Shown here one piece after another: positions 49,023 through 58,467 of a stretch of 64,000 nt of DNA. The notes under the pieces were generated by a model. It saw only the letters and a program-made list of their open reading frames with translations, did not search any database and had not been told where the DNA came from. This DNA is from Pseudomonas sp. GM48 (GTDB lineage Bacteria; Pseudomonadota; Gammaproteobacteria; Pseudomonadales; Pseudomonadaceae). Each line of letters begins with the position of its first letter. Position 1 is the first letter of the stretch. The position numbers were made by a program, and so were the translations under genes. The stretch spans positions 107,624 to 171,623 of the forward strand of contig NZ_AKJM01000040.1 of NCBI RefSeq assembly GCF_000282335.1, given 5' to 3'.

Positions 49023-50090
49023 TCAAAGATGATCGGCATCAATCACCGCCTTGGCGAACGCCTGCGGAGCTTCCTGCGGCAGGTTGTGGCCGATGCCGCC
49101 GTTGATCAGCCGGAACTCGTATTTGCCGGTGAAGCGCTTGGCATAGTCTTCGGGGGCAGGGTGCGGTGCGCCGTTGGCATCGCCTTCCAGGGTTATGGTC
49201 GGCACGCTGATGGACGGCGCCGTGGCCAGTTTCTGCTCCAGCGCTTCGTAGCGGCTCTCGCCCTGGACCAGGCCCAGGCGCCAGCGGTAGTTGAACACGG
49301 TGATGTCGACATGGTCGGGGTTATCCAGCGCCTTGGCGCTGCGGTCGAAGGTGGCGTCGTCGAACGCCCATTTTGGTGAAGCCAGTTGCCAGATCAGCTT
49401 GGCGAAGTCGTGGGTGTTTCTCTCGTAACCGGCGCGTCCGCGGTCAGTGGCGAAGTAGAACTGATACCACCACTGCAATTCAGCCTTCGGTGGCAGCGGG
49501 TTCTTGCCGGCTGCCTGGTTGCCGATCAGATAACCGCTGACCGAGACCAGTGCCTTGACCCGCTCCGGCCACAGCGCCGAGACAATATCGGCCGAACGCG
49601 CACCCCAGTCATAGCCACCGAGCACCGCTTGTTTGATCTTCAGGGCATCCATGAAGTCGATGACGTCACTGGCCAGCGCAGCCGGCTGGCCGTTGCGCTC
49701 GGTTTCTACGGAGAGGAAACGCGTATCGCCATATCCGCGCGCATAGGGCATCAGCACCCGATAGCCCTTGGCGGCCAATAACGGCGCGACCTCGTCATAA
49801 CTGTGAATGTCGTACGGCCAGCCGTGCAGCAGGATCACCACCGGCCCGTTGGCAGGGCCAGTTTCGGCGTATGCCACATCCAGCAGTCCGGCGTTGACAT
49901 GCTTGAGCGGGCCGAAGGGCGAGGGCGCCGCCTGCGTGGTAGCGGCAGGGGCCGCCGCGGGCTGCGCGGCGGCGGCCGTTTGCGCATGGGCCGCGCCGAG
50001 CACGCCGAACAGCGTAAGCGCGAGGATCGAAGGGCCGACCAGGTGGCGGCGAGTGTTGCGGGGGTTGCTGTTGCGCAGTGCCATCTTCAT
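49023..50090 (-). CDS. Exported alpha/beta hydrolase (epoxide hydrolase/dehalogenase-like)
   Basis: 355 residues with a signal peptide (PSILALTLFGVLGAAHAQ) followed by an Ala-rich linker. Fold motifs: LLHGWPYDIHSY (oxyanion HGWP), nucleophile Asp161 in GGYDWGARSADI, and catalytic His in GGIGHNLPQEAP. An Asp nucleophile with HGWP points to the epoxide hydrolase/haloalkane dehalogenase group. ATG 50090 has GGAGG six bases upstream. Periplasmic location is likely; substrate unknown. Confidence 0.88.
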   Translation of the reverse strand: MKMALRNSNPRNTRRHLVGPSILALTLFGVLGAAHAQTAAAAQPAAAPAATTQAAPSPFGPLKHVNAGLLDVAYAETGPANGPVVILLHGWPYDIHSYDEVAPLLAAKGYRVLMPYARGYGDTRFLSVETERNGQPAALASDVIDFMDALKIKQAVLGGYDWGARSADIVSALWPERVKALVSVSGYLIGNQAAGKNPLPPKAELQWWYQFYFATDRGRAGYERNTHDFAKLIWQLASPKWAFDDATFDRSAKALDNPDHVDITVFNYRWRLGLVQGESRYEALEQKLATAPSISVPTITLEGDANGAPHPAPEDYAKRFTGKYEFRLINGGIGHNLPQEAPQAFAKAVIDADHL

Positions 50091-50254
50091 GGGATGCCTC
50101 CATTACTAGCCATGGGTCAGGGATTCTGTCTGAGCCCCTTCAAACCTTGCTTGCATTGAAGCTTGGCAACGTATCTGGCCTGTGTCGAATCGCCGGCTTG
50201 ATGAAAGTCTGTGTATCGGGCGTTGGCGTTGACACACTGTGATACATGGGGGAT

Positions 50255-51613
50255 TTAGTCTGAGCCTCTTTTCAACTCGATCGACACACATAACCCGCGT
50301 CTGGTCGTCTCGTCCGAGTAACCCAAGCGCACCCGAGCCCCCGTACGCTCGGCGATGGCCTTGACGATGGACAACCCCAGCCCGGAGCCTGCTTCTTCGG
50401 TGCCTACGCTGCGATAGAACGGGTCGAACACCCGGATTTGTTCATCGGCGGTGATGCCCGGGCCGGAATCTTTGACCTGAAGGATCACGGTGTCCTGCGC
50501 CAGTTCCACCGACAGGTCGACGCGTCCGCCGCAAGGGGTATAGCGGATTGCATTGTCCGCCAGGTTCTTGACCAGGATCAGCAGGTCCATTTCGTTAATG
50601 AAGACCTGTACGTCTTCGGTACTTTCAACTCCGATATCGATGTTCTTGCGCTCCGCCAGTGGCAGCAGGTCCTCCAGCACCCGTCGATAGATTTCATGCA
50701 CCGAAACCGTGGCCGGCGGTCGCTCGGTGTTCGATTGCGCGGCGGCCAGGGCCAGCAACTGATCGATCAGCTTCCTGCTGCGCTCTATCGCTTGCGAAAG
50801 CGGTAGCAAGCGCTCGACGGCTTGCGTCGGCATTGGCGTGGCCTTCAGTCGCTCGGCTTGCAGGGACAGGGCTGTCATGGGCGAACGCAGTTCGTGGGCG
50901 GCGTCGGCGATGAAGCGCCGCTGGGTTTCCATGGACTGCGCAACCCGCGCCAGCAAGCGATTGATGGCCACGACAAAAGGGCGGATCTCGGTTGGCAAAT
51001 GGTGTTCGTCGATCGGGTGCAGGGCCTGTTTATCGCGTCGATCTATTTCATCGGAAAGGGTGGCGATGGGGCGAAACAGTTTGCGTACCAGATCGCTCAC
51101 CACCAGCAACAGCACCGGAAACAGAATAAGAAACGGCAACAGGCTGCGCCAGGCGCTCTCCCGTGCCTCTTTGTCGCGGACACCGGTTTCCTGGGCGACG
51201 ACGATGCGCTCGCCCCGGGCGGTAGTCCTGACCAGCGTACGAAAGTCTTCGCCGGCGATACTCAGGGTCGACAAACCATCGGCCAGCGTAGTGGGGAAGG
51301 GCAGCGGGATGACGCTGTCGTCGTTGCTGCCGGGTGCTTTGCTGCCGTCGGCCAGGTATTGCACGATGACCCTGGATTCTTCGTCGTCACCCGGGACTTT
51401 TTCGGCCGCGGGATAGTGCAGTGTCATTTGCTGCCGATCGAACAGCACGGCCACGTGACGCAAGGTTTCGTCCTGCATTTCGTGGGCTTCGTCGAGGGCC
51501 GAGACGAACGCAAACATCCCGGCCAGCACCGCCACGATCAGGATGGCCAGCGACAACGTGACCGACAGCCGTAGCTGGACCGAGTCACTCAAGCGCTTTT
51601 TGAAACCATCCAT
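50255..51613 (-). CDS. Sensor histidine kinase (QseC/TctE-like)
   Basis: 452 residues. Membrane helix near 17-38, periplasmic sensor to about 150, second helix (LLPFLILFPVLLLVVSDLV), a HAMP-like linker, then the phospho-acceptor His in RRFIADAAHELRSPMTALSLQAERLK. ATPase boxes follow: N (LADNAIRYTP), G1 (VKDSGPGI) and G2 (GSGLGLSIVKAI). Overlaps the response-regulator gene by 25 bases, so it is translated with it. The periplasmic signal is unknown. Confidence 0.93.
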   Translation of the reverse strand: MDGFKKRLSDSVQLRLSVTLSLAILIVAVLAGMFAFVSALDEAHEMQDETLRHVAVLFDRQQMTLHYPAAEKVPGDDEESRVIVQYLADGSKAPGSNDDSVIPLPFPTTLADGLSTLSIAGEDFRTLVRTTARGERIVVAQETGVRDKEARESAWRSLLPFLILFPVLLLVVSDLVRKLFRPIATLSDEIDRRDKQALHPIDEHHLPTEIRPFVVAINRLLARVAQSMETQRRFIADAAHELRSPMTALSLQAERLKATPMPTQAVERLLPLSQAIERSRKLIDQLLALAAAQSNTERPPATVSVHEIYRRVLEDLLPLAERKNIDIGVESTEDVQVFINEMDLLILVKNLADNAIRYTPCGGRVDLSVELAQDTVILQVKDSGPGITADEQIRVFDPFYRSVGTEEAGSGLGLSIVKAIAERTGARVRLGYSDETTRRGLCVSIELKRGSD

Positions 51614-52254
51614 CCCATCCCCCTGACGTTCTTGATGACCTGGTTGCCTAACTTGCGGCGCAGCGAATGAATCAGAAACTCCACGGCATTGCTTTCCACT
51701 TCATTGCCCCAGCCGTAGAGACGGTCTTCGAGTTCGCTGCGCGAAAGGATCGCCCCCGGACGGATCAACAGGGCCTGGAGCAGGGCGAACTCGCGGCTGG
51801 ACAGTTGCACGTCGGGATTTTCAGCAGTGCTCGCCTGTTTCGACACCAGGTCCAGCGCCACCACGCCGTTGTCCAGCAATGACTGGGCGTACCCGCCTTT
51901 ACGGCGCAGCACGGCGCGCATGCGGGCCAGCAACTCGGCCATTTCGAAGGGTTTGAGCAAGTAATCGTCGGCGCCACCGTCGAGGCCGCGCAGGCGGTCG
52001 TCGAGGCCGTCCCGTGCGGTGATGATCAGCAACGGCACCGGGTTGTTGCGGCCGCGAATGCTGTCAAGGACATCGAGCCCGTCCTTGCCGGGCAAGCCGA
52101 GATCCAGCAGCACCAGGTCATAAGGCTGGGTCTCCAGCGCCGTGAGTGCGGTCAGACCGTTTTTCACCCAGTCGGTCGCGTAACTCGCATCATTGAGTGC
52201 GACCTGGATGGCGTCTCCGATCATCGGGTCATCTTCGACCAGCAATATCCGCAT
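51589..52254 (-). CDS. OmpR-family response regulator (QseB-like)
   Basis: 221 residues from ATG 52254, with GGAG six bases upstream. Receiver domain: VEDDPMIGD (acidic pair), phospho-Asp in DLVLLDLGLPGKDG, Thr in LLIITARD, Lys in LLKPFEMAELLARM. The C-terminal winged helix ends NAVEFLIHSLRRKLGNQVIKNVRGMGWMV. A terminator hairpin sits immediately before its ribosome site. It likely controls the adjacent membrane protein and lipoprotein genes. Confidence 0.94.
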   Translation of the reverse strand: MRILLVEDDPMIGDAIQVALNDASYATDWVKNGLTALTALETQPYDLVLLDLGLPGKDGLDVLDSIRGRNNPVPLLIITARDGLDDRLRGLDGGADDYLLKPFEMAELLARMRAVLRRKGGYAQSLLDNGVVALDLVSKQASTAENPDVQLSSREFALLQALLIRPGAILSRSELEDRLYGWGNEVESNAVEFLIHSLRRKLGNQVIKNVRGMGWMVSKSA

Positions 52255-52265
52255 GTCCCGCTCCG

Positions 52266-52299
52266 AAAAAAAGGCGCGGCGGTCGTGACCGTCGCGCCT
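52266..52299 (-). terminator. Terminator/attenuator hairpin directly before the response-regulator gene
   Basis: On the minus strand AGGCGCG (52299-52293) pairs with CGCGCCT (52278-52272), with further inner pairing (GGTC/GACC), followed by seven Ts. The regulator's GGAG begins right after the T-run and its ATG is 12 bases from it. Transcripts from the lipoprotein gene would mostly stop here, with read-through feeding the two-component genes. Confidence 0.75.
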
Positions 52300-52335
52300 G
52301 TATTGAAGCACCTGTACCGGCGTTTGTCCGCCCGG

Positions 52336-52773
52336 TTATTGCTTGCCTTTCATCGAGTCGAAGGCCTGCATCAGCTCGTCCATGCGGGCCTTGCTGTCGC
52401 TCTGTTGCGGACTGCTGGCGCGCAAGGCGTCGAGCGCGCGGTCAATGGCTTTGTCCACTACATGCCAGTCGCTGGCGGCGCGAGGCTTGATGCCGGCTTC
52501 GGCCGAGTCCCAGGCGCTCTCAAGGTCCTTGATGCGGGCTTTCGCGCCGGGCAGGTCGTTTTTATCGACGAGCACGGCAACGTCGGCGGCGATGGTGTGG
52601 AACTCGGACAGATCACCCAGTTTTGAGCCTGACTGGGTTTGTGCACTCATCGCACCTGAAGTGTTGCCCGCGTTTGGCTTGTCGGCGGGTTTCGAGCAGC
52701 CGGCGGCGATGCTGAGCAGGAAGATCGACGAGACAATGGCGACGTGGCGAATGATGTTTTGAAAAGGGCGCAT
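52336..52773 (-). CDS. Small lipoprotein of unknown function
   Basis: 145 residues from ATG 52773 (AAGGA six bases upstream). Type II signal ending [12 protein letters not shown], so the Cys is lipidated. The mature part is hydrophilic and helical ([43 protein letters not shown], then [26 protein letters not shown]). Family not recognised with certainty. Between the membrane protein and two-component genes, so possibly part of the sensing system. Confidence 0.82.
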   Translation of the reverse strand: MRPFQNIIRHVAIVSSIFLLSIAAGCSKPADKPNAGNTSGAMSAQTQSGSKLGDLSEFHTIAADVAVLVDKNDLPGAKARIKDLESAWDSAEAGIKPRAASDWHVVDKAIDRALDALRASSPQQSDSKARMDELMQAFDSMKGKQ

Positions 52774-52801
52774 GAAGATTCCTTGATGGGCTTTCAAAGG
52801 G

Positions 52802-53566
52802 TTACTGAGTGACGGGTTTGCGGTTGCCGACGCTGATCTGCGCGACTGCAACCAGCATGACGATGACGCACAGGAATATCGCGCTGGTCCAGGTCGCGCC
52901 CATGCCGAGGCCGCCATAGGTCTTGGACTGGGTCAGCAAGTCACCGAGTGAGGCGCCGAACGGGCGGGTCAGGATGTAGGCGATCCAGAAGGCCAGCACC
53001 ACGTTGGCGCCCAGGCGCCAGGCCACCAGGGTCGCGGCGATCAGTGCGCCGAAAATCACCGCGCCGAGGGTGAAGCCCAGGCCCAGCGCTTCGGTGGCCA
53101 GGTCGCCGGCCGCCGTGCCGAGGGCAAAGGTGCAGAGCACAGTCGTCCAGTAGAACCACTCCCTTCGTGGGGTGACGATCTCGCGGATCGACAGGTTGTG
53201 TTCCACCCGGTACCAGACGAGAAAATTGAGCGCCAGCAAGACCGAAAACACCGCCGTGCTGGTGTACAGGCTGACGTCGAGCACGTCGGTCAGGATGTCG
53301 GTGAGCTGCGTCCCGACGATGCTCACCAAGACCACGGTCAGCCAGTAGATCCAGGGCGAACAGGCGGTTTTGCGCATCTGCAGGAACAGCGCGATGGCCA
53401 GCAATGCCGCCATGCCAAGGCTGGTCCAGCCAAGACCGAGGCCGGCATCGACAGCCAGAAAGTCCGCGCCGGTTTCACCCACCGTCGTGGACAAGATCTT
53501 GATCACCCAGAATGACAGTGTTACCTCGGGTACTTTGTTCAGCCATCCGGCTATAGCGGGTTTCAT
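52802..53566 (-). CDS. COG4705-type multi-pass membrane protein
   Basis: 254 residues from ATG 53566 (GAGG about nine bases upstream); longer in-frame extensions lack a ribosome site. Seven or so hydrophobic helices. A repeated motif occurs twice: [16 protein letters not shown] and [22 protein letters not shown], the internal duplication seen in the COG4705 uncharacterised membrane-anchored family. Conserved Gly/Asp/Glu in the helices suggest transport, but this is not known. First gene of the unit leading into the lipoprotein and two-component genes. Confidence 0.82.
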   Translation of the reverse strand: MKPAIAGWLNKVPEVTLSFWVIKILSTTVGETGADFLAVDAGLGLGWTSLGMAALLAIALFLQMRKTACSPWIYWLTVVLVSIVGTQLTDILTDVLDVSLYTSTAVFSVLLALNFLVWYRVEHNLSIREIVTPRREWFYWTTVLCTFALGTAAGDLATEALGLGFTLGAVIFGALIAATLVAWRLGANVVLAFWIAYILTRPFGASLGDLLTQSKTYGGLGMGATWTSAIFLCVIVMLVAVAQISVGNRKPVTQ

Positions 53567-53946
53567 GGGCGGGTGCCTCTCCTGTGCAGCGCAGGACTTG
53601 CGCAGGGGAGACGATACGGATCGAAACTTAGCTGAGACTGAGTGGCGACGAAGTCGCCAGGTTTTCCCAAGCCATGTTAAAAAATGTGAATCTTGAAAAA
53701 ATACTTCACATAATCTGATCACTGGTAGATGATTTACACCAGCCGGTATGACAACCTGATAACACGACAAAAACAGGATGGCCTTGATGTTCAATCAGAA
53801 CCCGACTCCCGTCCTGAATGACAGCGCCCCTCAGCGGGTTTATCCGCTCGGTGCTGATCCTGTCTGCCGTGGCCTTATCTACAACGCGGCCAACGTCTGC
53901 GCCTTGCAGGCGTGGAAGCCGTCGCTGCTTTCCTCTGGAGTACCCC
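53567..53946. other. Divergent intergenic region between the membrane-protein unit and the threonate operon
   Basis: Contains a small hairpin (TGGCGAC-GAA-GTCGCCA, 53643-53659) in the leader of the minus-strand unit. An AT-rich patch at about 53,680-53,725 includes GTGAA...TTCAC and TAATCT, where promoter or operator sequences are likely. No gene is supported. Confidence 0.4.
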
Positions 53947-54852
53947 ATGAATAACAAGAATGTCGGTGTGGTCGGTCTGGGCGCGATGGGGCTGGGCATT
54001 GCCCGCTCGTTGTTGCGCAGCGGTTTTAATGTGCATGCCTGTGATGTGCGTTCTGCCGTGACAGAACAGTTCGCCGGGGAGGGTGGTGTGGCTTGTCCGT
54101 CACCGTCGCATATGGCCGCCGAGTGTGACGTGATTATCACCGTAGTGGTCAATGCCGAGCAGACCGAGACCGTATTGTTTGGTGAGGGTGGTGCCGTGGC
54201 CGCAATGCGCCCGGGCAGTCTGGTAATCGGCTGCGCCACAGTCGCCCCGACTTACGCCGTAGACCTGGGCCAGCGCCTGGCCGCGCTGGGCCTGCTGTAT
54301 CTTGACGCACCGATTTCCGGTGGCGCCGCCAAGGCCGCCGCTGGCGAGATGACCATGATGACCTCGGGCCCGGCCGACGCTTATGCCAAGGCCGAGTCGA
54401 TCCTGGCTGGCATGGCCGGCAAGGTCTATCGCCTGGGTGACGTCCATGGCCTGGGTTCGAAGGTCAAGATCATCAACCAGCTCCTCGCCGGGGTACATAT
54501 TGCCGCCTCCGCCGAAGCCATGGCGCTGGGCCTGCGTGAAGGCGTCGATGCCGATGCGTTGTATGAGGTGATCACCCATAGCGCCGGTAATTCCTGGATG
54601 TTCGAAAACCGCGTACCGCACATTCTCAAGGCTGATTACACGCCGTTGTCCGCGGTGGATATTTTCGTCAAGGACCTGGGCCTGGTGCTGGATACCGCCC
54701 GGGCCAGCAAATTCCCGCTGCCGCTGTCGGCCACCGCTCACCAGATGTTCATGCAGGCGTCCAGTGCCGGTTTCGGCCGCGAGGACGACTCGGCGGTGAT
54801 CAAGATTTTCCCGGGTATCGAATTGCCGACTGCCAAGCCTGAGCCTGTTTGA
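53947..54852 (+). CDS. ltnD: L-threonate dehydrogenase
   Basis: 301 residues from ATG 53947 with GGAG six bases upstream. NAD-dependent beta-hydroxyacid dehydrogenase oxidising threonate to 2-oxo-tetronate. GVVGLGAMGLGIARSLL is the cofactor loop (5-21), DAPISGGAAKAAAGEMTMM the substrate loop near 121, and the catalytic Lys lies in GSKVKIINQLLAG near 172. The order ltnD-otnK-otnC-permease-otnI matches described four-carbon acid-sugar operons. Stereochemistry (L- versus D-threonate) is inferred from LtnD resemblance. Confidence 0.88.
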   Translation: MNNKNVGVVGLGAMGLGIARSLLRSGFNVHACDVRSAVTEQFAGEGGVACPSPSHMAAECDVIITVVVNAEQTETVLFGEGGAVAAMRPGSLVIGCATVAPTYAVDLGQRLAALGLLYLDAPISGGAAKAAAGEMTMMTSGPADAYAKAESILAGMAGKVYRLGDVHGLGSKVKIINQLLAGVHIAASAEAMALGLREGVDADALYEVITHSAGNSWMFENRVPHILKADYTPLSAVDIFVKDLGLVLDTARASKFPLPLSATAHQMFMQASSAGFGREDDSAVIKIFPGIELPTAKPEPV

Positions 54853-54862
54853 GGAACACCCC

Positions 54863-56161
54863 ATGACTACATCCACCGCACGCCCGCTGCTGGGCTGCAT
54901 CGCCGACGATTTCACCGGTGCCACGGACCTGGCCAACATGCTGGTGCGCGGCGGTATGCGCACCGTGCAAAGCATCGGCATCCCGAGCGCGGAAGTTGCT
55001 GCCGGGCTTGATGCCGATGCGATCGTCATTGCCCTGAAATCGCGCACCACGCCGGTCACCGAAGCGGTCGAACAGTCCCTCGCCGCGCTGGCCTGGTTGC
55101 GTGAACAAGGTTGCGAGCAAATCTTCTTCAAGTATTGCTCGACTTTCGACTCCACCGCGGACGGCAATATCGGCCAGGTCAGCGAAGCGCTGCTGGCGGC
55201 ACTGGGTAGCGACTTTACCCTTGCATGCCCGGCGTTCCCGGAGAATGGCCGGACGATCTTTCGCGGCCACTTGTTCGTGCAGGATCAGCTGCTCAGCGAG
55301 TCTGGCATGCAGCATCACCCGTTGACGCCGATGACCGATGCCAATCTGGTTCGGGTCCTGCAATCGCAGACCCGCCTGAATGTCGGTCTGTTGCGCTACG
55401 ACACGATTGCCCGTGGTGCTGAACAGGTGCGGGAGCGAATCGCTGAGCTGCGGGCGCAAGGTATCGGCATGGCCATCGCGGATGCCTTGTCGGACAGCGA
55501 TCTGTATACCCTCGGTACCGCTTGCGCTGATCTGCCGTTGTTGACGGGTGGGTCGGGGCTAGCCCTGGGGCTTCCGGAAAACTTCCGTCGCGCCGGCAAG
55601 CTGCGCGACCTCGATGCCTCGAAACTTCCAGCGGTGTCCGGCGGGGAAGTGGTGTTGGCTGGCAGTGCTTCAATCGCCACCAATGGACAAGTGGCCGCCT
55701 GGCTCGAAGCCGGTCGGCCAGCCTTGCGGATTGATCCGCTGGCCCTGGCGGCGGGTGAACCGGTGGTGGCGCAAGCCTTGGCCTTTGCCCGCGACAACCA
55801 ACAAACCGTATTGATCTACGCCACCAGCTCACCGGAAGACGTCAAGTCGGTGCAACAGCAACTGGGTGTCGAGCAGGCCGGTAGCCTGGTGGAAAACGCC
55901 TTTGGCGAAATTGCCCAGGGTTTGCGCCAGAACGGTGTACGCCGCTTCGTGATCGCCGGTGGCGAAACCTCGGGCGCAGTGGTTCAGGCGCTGGGTGTAC
56001 AGCTGTTGCAGATCGGCGCGCAGATCGATCCGGGTGTGCCGGCGACCGTCAGCAGCACTGACGAACCTTTGGCGCTGGCACTCAAATCGGGCAACTTCGG
56101 TGGCCGGGATTTCTTTAGCAAAGCCTTGAACCAACTCGCCCAGGCCGGAGATGTGCAATGA
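54863..56161 (+). CDS. otnK: 3-oxo-tetronate kinase (DUF1537 family)
   Basis: 432 residues, four-carbon acid sugar kinase. The opening LLGCIADDFTGATDLANMLVRGGM has the DDFTGA substrate motif. The C-terminal nucleotide-binding half carries AGSASIATNGQVAAWL, IAGGETSGAVVQALGV and TGSSDEPLALALKSGNFGG-like end residues. Phosphorylates the C4 hydroxyl of 3-oxo-tetronate. GAGGA precedes the ATG; the stop overlaps otnC by four bases. Confidence 0.93.
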   Translation: MTTSTARPLLGCIADDFTGATDLANMLVRGGMRTVQSIGIPSAEVAAGLDADAIVIALKSRTTPVTEAVEQSLAALAWLREQGCEQIFFKYCSTFDSTADGNIGQVSEALLAALGSDFTLACPAFPENGRTIFRGHLFVQDQLLSESGMQHHPLTPMTDANLVRVLQSQTRLNVGLLRYDTIARGAEQVRERIAELRAQGIGMAIADALSDSDLYTLGTACADLPLLTGGSGLALGLPENFRRAGKLRDLDASKLPAVSGGEVVLAGSASIATNGQVAAWLEAGRPALRIDPLALAAGEPVVAQALAFARDNQQTVLIYATSSPEDVKSVQQQLGVEQAGSLVENAFGEIAQGLRQNGVRRFVIAGGETSGAVVQALGVQLLQIGAQIDPGVPATVSSTDEPLALALKSGNFGGRDFFSKALNQLAQAGDVQ

Positions 56162-56796
56162 GTAACGAGAACGCCTTGCGCGAAGAAATCTGTGAGGTTG
56201 GCCACAGCCTTTACCAGCGCCGATACACCGTCGGCAGCGCCGGTAATATCAGCGCGCGCCTGGACGATGGCTGGTTGATCACGCCCACGGATGTCTGCCT
56301 GGGGCGCCTCGATCCGGCGACCATCGCCAAGGTCAATCTGGCTGGCGAATGGGTGTCCGGTGACAAACCTTCAAAGACCCTGGCGTTGCATCGTCAGGTC
56401 TACGACCGTAATCCGGGTGTCGGCGGCGTGGTGCATACCCACTCCACCCATCTGGTGGCATTGACGCTGGCCGGGGTCTGGCAGGCAGACGACATCCTGC
56501 CGCCGCTGACGCCGTATCAGGTCATGAAAGTCGGACATATCCCGTTGATCGGCTACCAGCGACCCGGTTCGCCAAAGGTTGCCGAGCAAGTCGCCCGGCT
56601 GGCCAACAGTGTTCGCGGCGTGATGCTCGAACGGCTGGGCCCGGTAGTCTGGGAAAGTTCGGTATCCAGGGCCAGCTACGCCCTGGAAGAGCTCGAGGAA
56701 ACCGCACAGCTCTGGCTGATGAGCAATCCCAAGCCTGAACCGCTCGATCAGGCGGCACTGGACGAATTACGAGACACCTTTGGTGCGCACTGGTAA
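56158..56796 (+). CDS. otnC: 3-oxo-tetronate 4-phosphate decarboxylase
   Basis: 212-residue class II aldolase/adducin-fold enzyme converting 3-oxo-tetronate 4-phosphate to dihydroxyacetone phosphate and CO2. YTVGSAGNISARLDDGWLITPTDVCLGRL near 22-50 binds phosphate. Metal histidines lie in VVHTHSTHLVAL near 93-97, with a third expected His region replaced by ERLGPVVWESSVSRASYALEELEE, as is common in this branch. ATGA overlap with otnK. Confidence 0.9.
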   Translation: MSNENALREEICEVGHSLYQRRYTVGSAGNISARLDDGWLITPTDVCLGRLDPATIAKVNLAGEWVSGDKPSKTLALHRQVYDRNPGVGGVVHTHSTHLVALTLAGVWQADDILPPLTPYQVMKVGHIPLIGYQRPGSPKVAEQVARLANSVRGVMLERLGPVVWESSVSRASYALEELEETAQLWLMSNPKPEPLDQAALDELRDTFGAHW

Positions 56797-56908
56797 CGCG
56801 CTGGCTTGACACGATAGATCGATAACGCAGGCCCTGCCCGGGAGCCGCCCAGCGACTTTCGACGGCCCCGGCTTGCCTGAAAAAACAATAACAACAGGAA
56901 ATCCAAGC

Positions 56909-56989
56909 ATGACTCACCTTCACTGCAGCATGTTCAGAACCAGTGGCAGTACCGTTTCAGTTACCCGGCGTGGAGGGGTTCTGCAATGA
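56909..56989 (+). CDS. 26-codon ORF overlapping the permease start (possible leader)
   Basis: ATG 56909 has AGGA about nine bases upstream. The frame encodes MTHLHCSMFRTSGSTVSVTR and six more residues and stops with TGA at 56987-56989, overlapping the permease ATG (ATGA). The permease ribosome site (GGAGGGG) lies inside this ORF. Such an arrangement allows translational coupling or attenuation. Whether it is translated is unknown. Confidence 0.35.
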   Translation: MTHLHCSMFRTSGSTVSVTRRGGVLQ

Positions 56990-58446
56990 GCCCGTTAATC
57001 CTGATGATGACCGCCGGGGTGGGCATCGCGCTGTTGTTGTTCCTGGTGCTCAAGTACAAATTCCAGCCCTTCGTGGCCTTGATGCTGGTGAGCATTCTGG
57101 TGGCGCTGGTGGCCGGTGTGAAACCGGCCGATCTGGTCGCCACCATTGAAGGCGGCATGGGCAAGACCTTGGGCCATATCGCGATCATCATTGCCTTGGG
57201 TGCGATGATCGGGCGGATCATCGAGCTCTCTGGTGGTGCCGAGGCGCTGGCCAAGACGCTGATTACCCGTTTCGGCAATCGGCGTACGCCCCTGGCATTG
57301 ACGATTGCCGGCTTTATGGTCGGGGTGCCGGTGTTCTTCGAGGTCGGCGTGATCATCCTGATGCCGCTGGCCTATGGTGTTGCCCGCAGTGCGCGTAAGC
57401 CGCTGTTGGTGTTCGCGTTGCCGATGTGCGCGGCGTTGTTGACCGTACACGCCTTCCTGCCGCCACACCCGGGTGCGGTGGCCGCTGCCAGCCAATTGGG
57501 CGCGGACCTGGGCCGCGTGCTGATGTTCGGTTTGCCGATCACCGCACTGCTTTGCTATGTCGGCTACCGCGTGGCCGGGCGCATGACCCGTCGGGTGTAC
57601 CCAATGACCGACGATATTCGTGCCGAGGTCTATGGCCCGCATGTCACCAACGAGGATCTGGCTGCCTGGTCCAATGGCAACGACAAGAGCGCTGAGCGAG
57701 CGGCTGTGGCCGTGTCGCACATGGGCCTGGAAGAGTCCACCAGCAGCATCGTTTCGAAATTGCCGCCGGCACCCGCGCCGGGTTTTGGTCTGATTGTCAG
57801 CCTGATCGTGCTGCCCATCATTCTGATTTTGCTGGGGACTCTGTCTACCTCGTTGCTGCCAGCCGATTCGACCCTGCGCGGCGTCATGACCGTGCTCGGC
57901 GCGCCGCTGGTGGCGCTGCTGATCGACACCTTGCTGTGTGCCTGGCTGCTGGGTTCGCGTCGGGGCTGGAGCCGCACTCAGGTGTCCGACGTGATCGGTT
58001 CGGCCTTGCCCGGTGTGGCCATGGTGATCCTGATTGCCGGTGCCGGCGGTGTATTCGGCAAGGTGCTGGTGGACACCGGAATCGGTGCCGTGGTCTCCGA
58101 TATGCTGCGCACCACCGGTCTGCCGGTGCTGGCCCTGGGCTTTCTGCTGACCATGCTATTGCGCGCGGTGCAGGGTTCGACCACGGTGGCGCTGGTGACC
58201 ACTGCCGGCATCATCAGCCCGCTGATTGCGACCCTCAGCCTCACCCCGAACCATATGGCACTGTTGTGCCTGGCCATGGGCGGTGGCGGGTTGGCCATGT
58301 CCCATATCAATGATGCCGGTTACTGGATCTTCACCAAGCTGTCCGGACTGAACGTGGCCGATGGCTTGCGCACCTGGACGGTGCTGACCACTTTGCTTGG
58401 CACCCTGGGTTTCTGTATTACCCTGCTGATCTGGCCCTTTGTCTAA
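56986..58446 (+). CDS. GntP-family sugar-acid permease
   Basis: 486 residues, 12-14 hydrophobic helices. GntP-family landmarks: GVGIALLLFLVLKYKFQPFVALMLVSILVAL, GGMGKTLGHIAIIIALGAMIGRIIELSGGAEAL, PVFFEVGVIILMPLAYG and HAFLPPHPGAVAAAS, and the C-terminal GGGGLAMSHINDAGYWIF. Proton symport of gluconate-like acids is the family role; here threonate is the expected substrate from its position between otnC and otnI. Confidence 0.93.
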   Translation: MSPLILMMTAGVGIALLLFLVLKYKFQPFVALMLVSILVALVAGVKPADLVATIEGGMGKTLGHIAIIIALGAMIGRIIELSGGAEALAKTLITRFGNRRTPLALTIAGFMVGVPVFFEVGVIILMPLAYGVARSARKPLLVFALPMCAALLTVHAFLPPHPGAVAAASQLGADLGRVLMFGLPITALLCYVGYRVAGRMTRRVYPMTDDIRAEVYGPHVTNEDLAAWSNGNDKSAERAAVAVSHMGLEESTSSIVSKLPPAPAPGFGLIVSLIVLPIILILLGTLSTSLLPADSTLRGVMTVLGAPLVALLIDTLLCAWLLGSRRGWSRTQVSDVIGSALPGVAMVILIAGAGGVFGKVLVDTGIGAVVSDMLRTTGLPVLALGFLLTMLLRAVQGSTTVALVTTAGIISPLIATLSLTPNHMALLCLAMGGGGLAMSHINDAGYWIFTKLSGLNVADGLRTWTVLTTLLGTLGFCITLLIWPFV

Positions 58447-58467
58447 CCCATTATCTCAGGAGCTACC

